DNA of 64,000 nucleotides from the NCBI GenBank assembly GCA_902556905.1, contig CACDYK010000005.1, positions 1-64,000 of the forward strand. The letters run 5' to 3'. Shown here piece after piece: positions 62,311 to 64,000 of the stretch (the stretch's first letter is position 1; every line of letters starts with the position of its first letter). The position numbers and the translations under genes were made by a program. The notes beneath the pieces are model-generated. The model was given only the letters and a program-made list of their open reading frames with translations. It did not search any database and had not been told where the DNA came from. Source of the stretch: an uncultured Pelagibacteraceae bacterium (lineage in GTDB: Bacteria; Pseudomonadota; Alphaproteobacteria; Pelagibacterales; Pelagibacteraceae).

Positions 62311-63324
62311 TTAACCTTCTACTGCAGTAATGATTTGTCTAGCTCTATTAAGAACTGCATCACCATCAAGGCCTTTACCACTCATTTCTTTTAACCAATT
62401 AGATTCGATTGGTGCTAATATTTTTTTATATTCAGCAATAACGTCATCTGATGCAATTATGATTTCATGATCTGCTCTTTTTGAGATTTCATTTTTCATT
62501 ACCGCATTTTGATTATCAATTAAGTTTGAAGCCCAATCACCAAAAGCATGACCACTGTATTTATTGATACAAGCTTGCGCGCCTGATGATAAGCTATTGA
62601 ACTTATCTTCATTCATGATCAAACCAAATGTAGCGTTAGTGATGTTAACTTCTGTATGATATTTAGTTACGTCAAATAATCTGAAAGATCCAACAGCAGT
62701 ATATGGAAAAGGAGTTCCATCAACTACGCCTTTGCTTAAAGCTTCTGAAGTTCCTGGCGCAGGTACTTTTACTCCAGTTGCTCCTAAAGTTTTTAAAATT
62801 GTGCCAGCGATTTTACTTGGTACTCTCATTTTCTTACCTTTAAAATCTGCAGGATTTACAACTTTAGTATCCTTCATATGAATTTGATATCCAGGATTAG
62901 AGTGAAGACCTATCACTTTAATGCCCGCCATTTCTTTATCAAGATAACCTTCTTTAAATAAAGAATTTAAAGCCGTTGTTCCAGCTTTAGAAGTTTTTGT
63001 AAGAAATGGTAATTCAATTACTGAACTTAAAGGAAATTGACCTCCAATGTATCCTAATACAGTCCATGAAATATCTGCAACACCTGATGTTACAATATCA
63101 TACTGCTTAGGAGGACTTCCTAAAACTCCACCAGCATACATTTTTACATTTAATGCTCCAGCTGAACATTGATTTACTTTTGTTGCCCAACCTGCAAGAA
63201 TTTTACTTGCGATAAATGCCTTAGGTGGTTCAAAAGTAGCCAACTTAAGTTCAGTTGCCGCAGATGCACTAACTATGCTTAATGAAAAAATTCCAATAAT
63301 TAATCCAATTAATTTTTTTTTCAT
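62311..63324 (-). CDS. dctP: TRAP transporter substrate-binding protein (DctP type)
   Basis: A 337-residue periplasmic binding protein: signal peptide (cleavage after VSASA, near residue 22), then the DctP/TAXI-like fold with LKLATFEPPKAF, the GSPPKQYDIVTSGVADI segment, and GKKMRVPSKIAGTILKTLGA, whose Arg is the usual carboxylate ligand. AAGGGGA before the ATG is a strong ribosome site. DctQ and DctM are not in the window. Position within an aromatic cluster suggests an aromatic or other organic acid as ligand. Confidence 0.92.
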   Translation of the reverse strand: MKKKLIGLIIGIFSLSIVSASAATELKLATFEPPKAFIASKILAGWATKVNQCSAGALNVKMYAGGVLGSPPKQYDIVTSGVADISWTVLGYIGGQFPLSSVIELPFLTKTSKAGTTALNSLFKEGYLDKEMAGIKVIGLHSNPGYQIHMKDTKVVNPADFKGKKMRVPSKIAGTILKTLGATGVKVPAPGTSEALSKGVVDGTPFPYTAVGSFRLFDVTKYHTEVNITNATFGLIMNEDKFNSLSSGAQACINKYSGHAFGDWASNLIDNQNAVMKNEISKRADHEIIIASDDVIAEYKKILAPIESNWLKEMSGKGLDGDAVLNRARQIITAVEG

Positions 63325-63374
63325 AAAATTATCCCCTTGTTGTTTATAATTATTCTAAAAGTGTAGCTTGAAAT

Positions 63375-64000
63375 TTAAACTATTTCATCCTTAATTGTAT
63401 TAGATAAAACCCCAATCTGGGTTACTTCTATCTCAACTTTATCCCCTGGTTTCATGAAAACTGGCGGATTTCTTTTAAATCCAACCCCTCCAGGAGTACC
63501 TGTAACTAACACGTCTCCTGCTCTCCAAGCCATTGCTTTAGAAACATAGGAAATCAATATTGGAATATCAAAAATTAATTGGCTTAATTTTGCATTTTGC
63601 ATCACTTCACCATTTAATCTTGTTTCAAGAGTAAGTTCTTTATAATCTTTTATGTCTTCTGCAAGAACCATGTGAGGGCCAAAGCTTCCTGTTTTTTCAA
63701 AATTTTTTCCCATACCAAATTGTCTTGTGTGTCTTTGCCAATCTCGAATTGTGCTTTCATTATAACAAGAATAACCAACTATATGTTTCAAAGCTTCTTC
63801 TGGTTTAATATGTTTTCCTGCTTCTCCCATAATTACTGCCATCTCTCCTTCAAAATCTAAATTATCAGAAGCAATTGGTCTTTGAATTGGTTGCATATGA
63901 GCAGTTTGACTTTCAGGAAAACGATGAAAAATAACAGGATTTTCTTCAACTGTTCTATTCGTTTCTTTAACATGCTCACTATAATTTAAACCTACGCAAA
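63375..64000 (-). CDS. fumarylacetoacetate hydrolase family protein (5' end beyond the window)
   Basis: The frame is open to the right edge: an upstream in-frame part reads CVGLNYSEHVKETNR before the internal Met at 63896, so that Met is not the start. FAH fold features are DLDFEGEMAVIMG (metal-site Glu residues), VGYSCYNESTIRDWQ and VLVTGTPGGVGFKRNPP. About 208 residues are visible of an expected 280 or so. The family hydrolyses or hydrates ring-cleavage products such as acylpyruvates and 2-oxohept-3-ene-dioates, which fits the adjacent extradiol pathway genes. Confidence 0.92.
   Translation of the reverse strand, partial: CVGLNYSEHVKETNRTVEENPVIFHRFPESQTAHMQPIQRPIASDNLDFEGEMAVIMGEAGKHIKPEEALKHIVGYSCYNESTIRDWQRHTRQFGMGKNFEKTGSFGPHMVLAEDIKDYKELTLETRLNGEVMQNAKLSQLIFDIPILISYVSKAMAWRAGDVLVTGTPGGVGFKRNPPVFMKPGDKVEIEVTQIGVLSNTIKDEIV

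Noticed and set aside
63375..63896. Treating the FAH gene as a complete 173-residue protein
   Set aside because: The frame stays open upstream to the window edge and encodes the conserved CVGLNY segment, so the gene continues beyond 64000.

Overview
The window looks like a chromosome segment of a streamlined marine alphaproteobacterium of the SAR11 type (Pelagibacterales). This rests on a very AT-rich composition, near-zero intergenic spacing, many 1-11 base gene overlaps, a tandem glycine riboswitch in front of gcvT, TRAP and Liv-type uptake genes, and proteins of SAR11-like composition (rich in Lys, Asn and Ile). The placement is an inference from overall character; no rRNA gene is present to confirm it. 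I saw no tRNA, rRNA, CRISPR array, transposase or integrase gene.

Layout. (1) 1-4514 is an accessory region. It holds the start of a type I restriction-modification methylase gene (hsdM, running off the left edge), an unknown 310-residue protein just upstream of it, and four overlapping unknown small genes, three with signal peptides or membrane segments. It ends in a patch of gene debris: a DUF1330 gene lies between two copies of a ~125-base direct repeat, and one copy carries a truncated version of the 75-residue gene at 4287. (2) 4507-8809 is a minus-strand operon of an EamA transporter, a creatinase, an Arg:Gly amidinotransferase and a threonine aldolase, which suggests a guanidino/glycine module. 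(3) 8861-16911 is a formate oxidation locus. moeA and mobA run leftward. An IscU/NifU-like scaffold, an HPP membrane protein, fdhD, a fused FdsG-FdsB subunit and the molybdenum subunit run rightward. (4) 16918-24465 holds SelO, a DAO-type oxidoreductase, TspO, an SDR enzyme and a cyclopropane fatty acid synthase cluster. (5) 24478-28980 is gcvT-gcvH-gcvP with the glycine riboswitch, whose second P1 helix can include the gcvT start codon.

(6) 29012-33579 is a 5-oxoproline/D-glutamate region: pxpB, pxpC and an exporter-like gene face pxpA, a TPR protein and a YcsI/D-glutamate-cyclase-family gene. (7) 33580-38333 is a Liv-type ABC importer with a divergent binding-protein gene and a strong terminator. 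(8) 38381-47217 is terC followed by a long minus-strand array read psd, pssA, two tandem glycosyltransferases, rlmE, guaB, a TPR gene, guaA, a VOC gene and panB. GuaB lacks its CBS domains. (9) 47294-52415 holds icd, alaS and recA. (10) 52523-57312 holds a TolC-like protein, a glycerate kinase-like gene, small metabolic genes, and a umuDC operon with an alphaproteobacterial SOS box touching the umuD start codon. (11) 57314-64000 holds a serine hydrolase, a small Cys-tailed protein, a BKACE-family enzyme and an aromatic ring-cleavage cluster: flavin hydroxylase, extradiol dioxygenase, TRAP binding protein and FAH-family hydrolase, the last running off the right edge.

Many of the systems handle one-carbon and small nitrogen compounds: formate dehydrogenase, glycine cleavage, threonine aldolase, amidinotransferase and creatinase, and 5-oxoproline hydrolysis. 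That would suit a cell that scavenges small organic nitrogen compounds.
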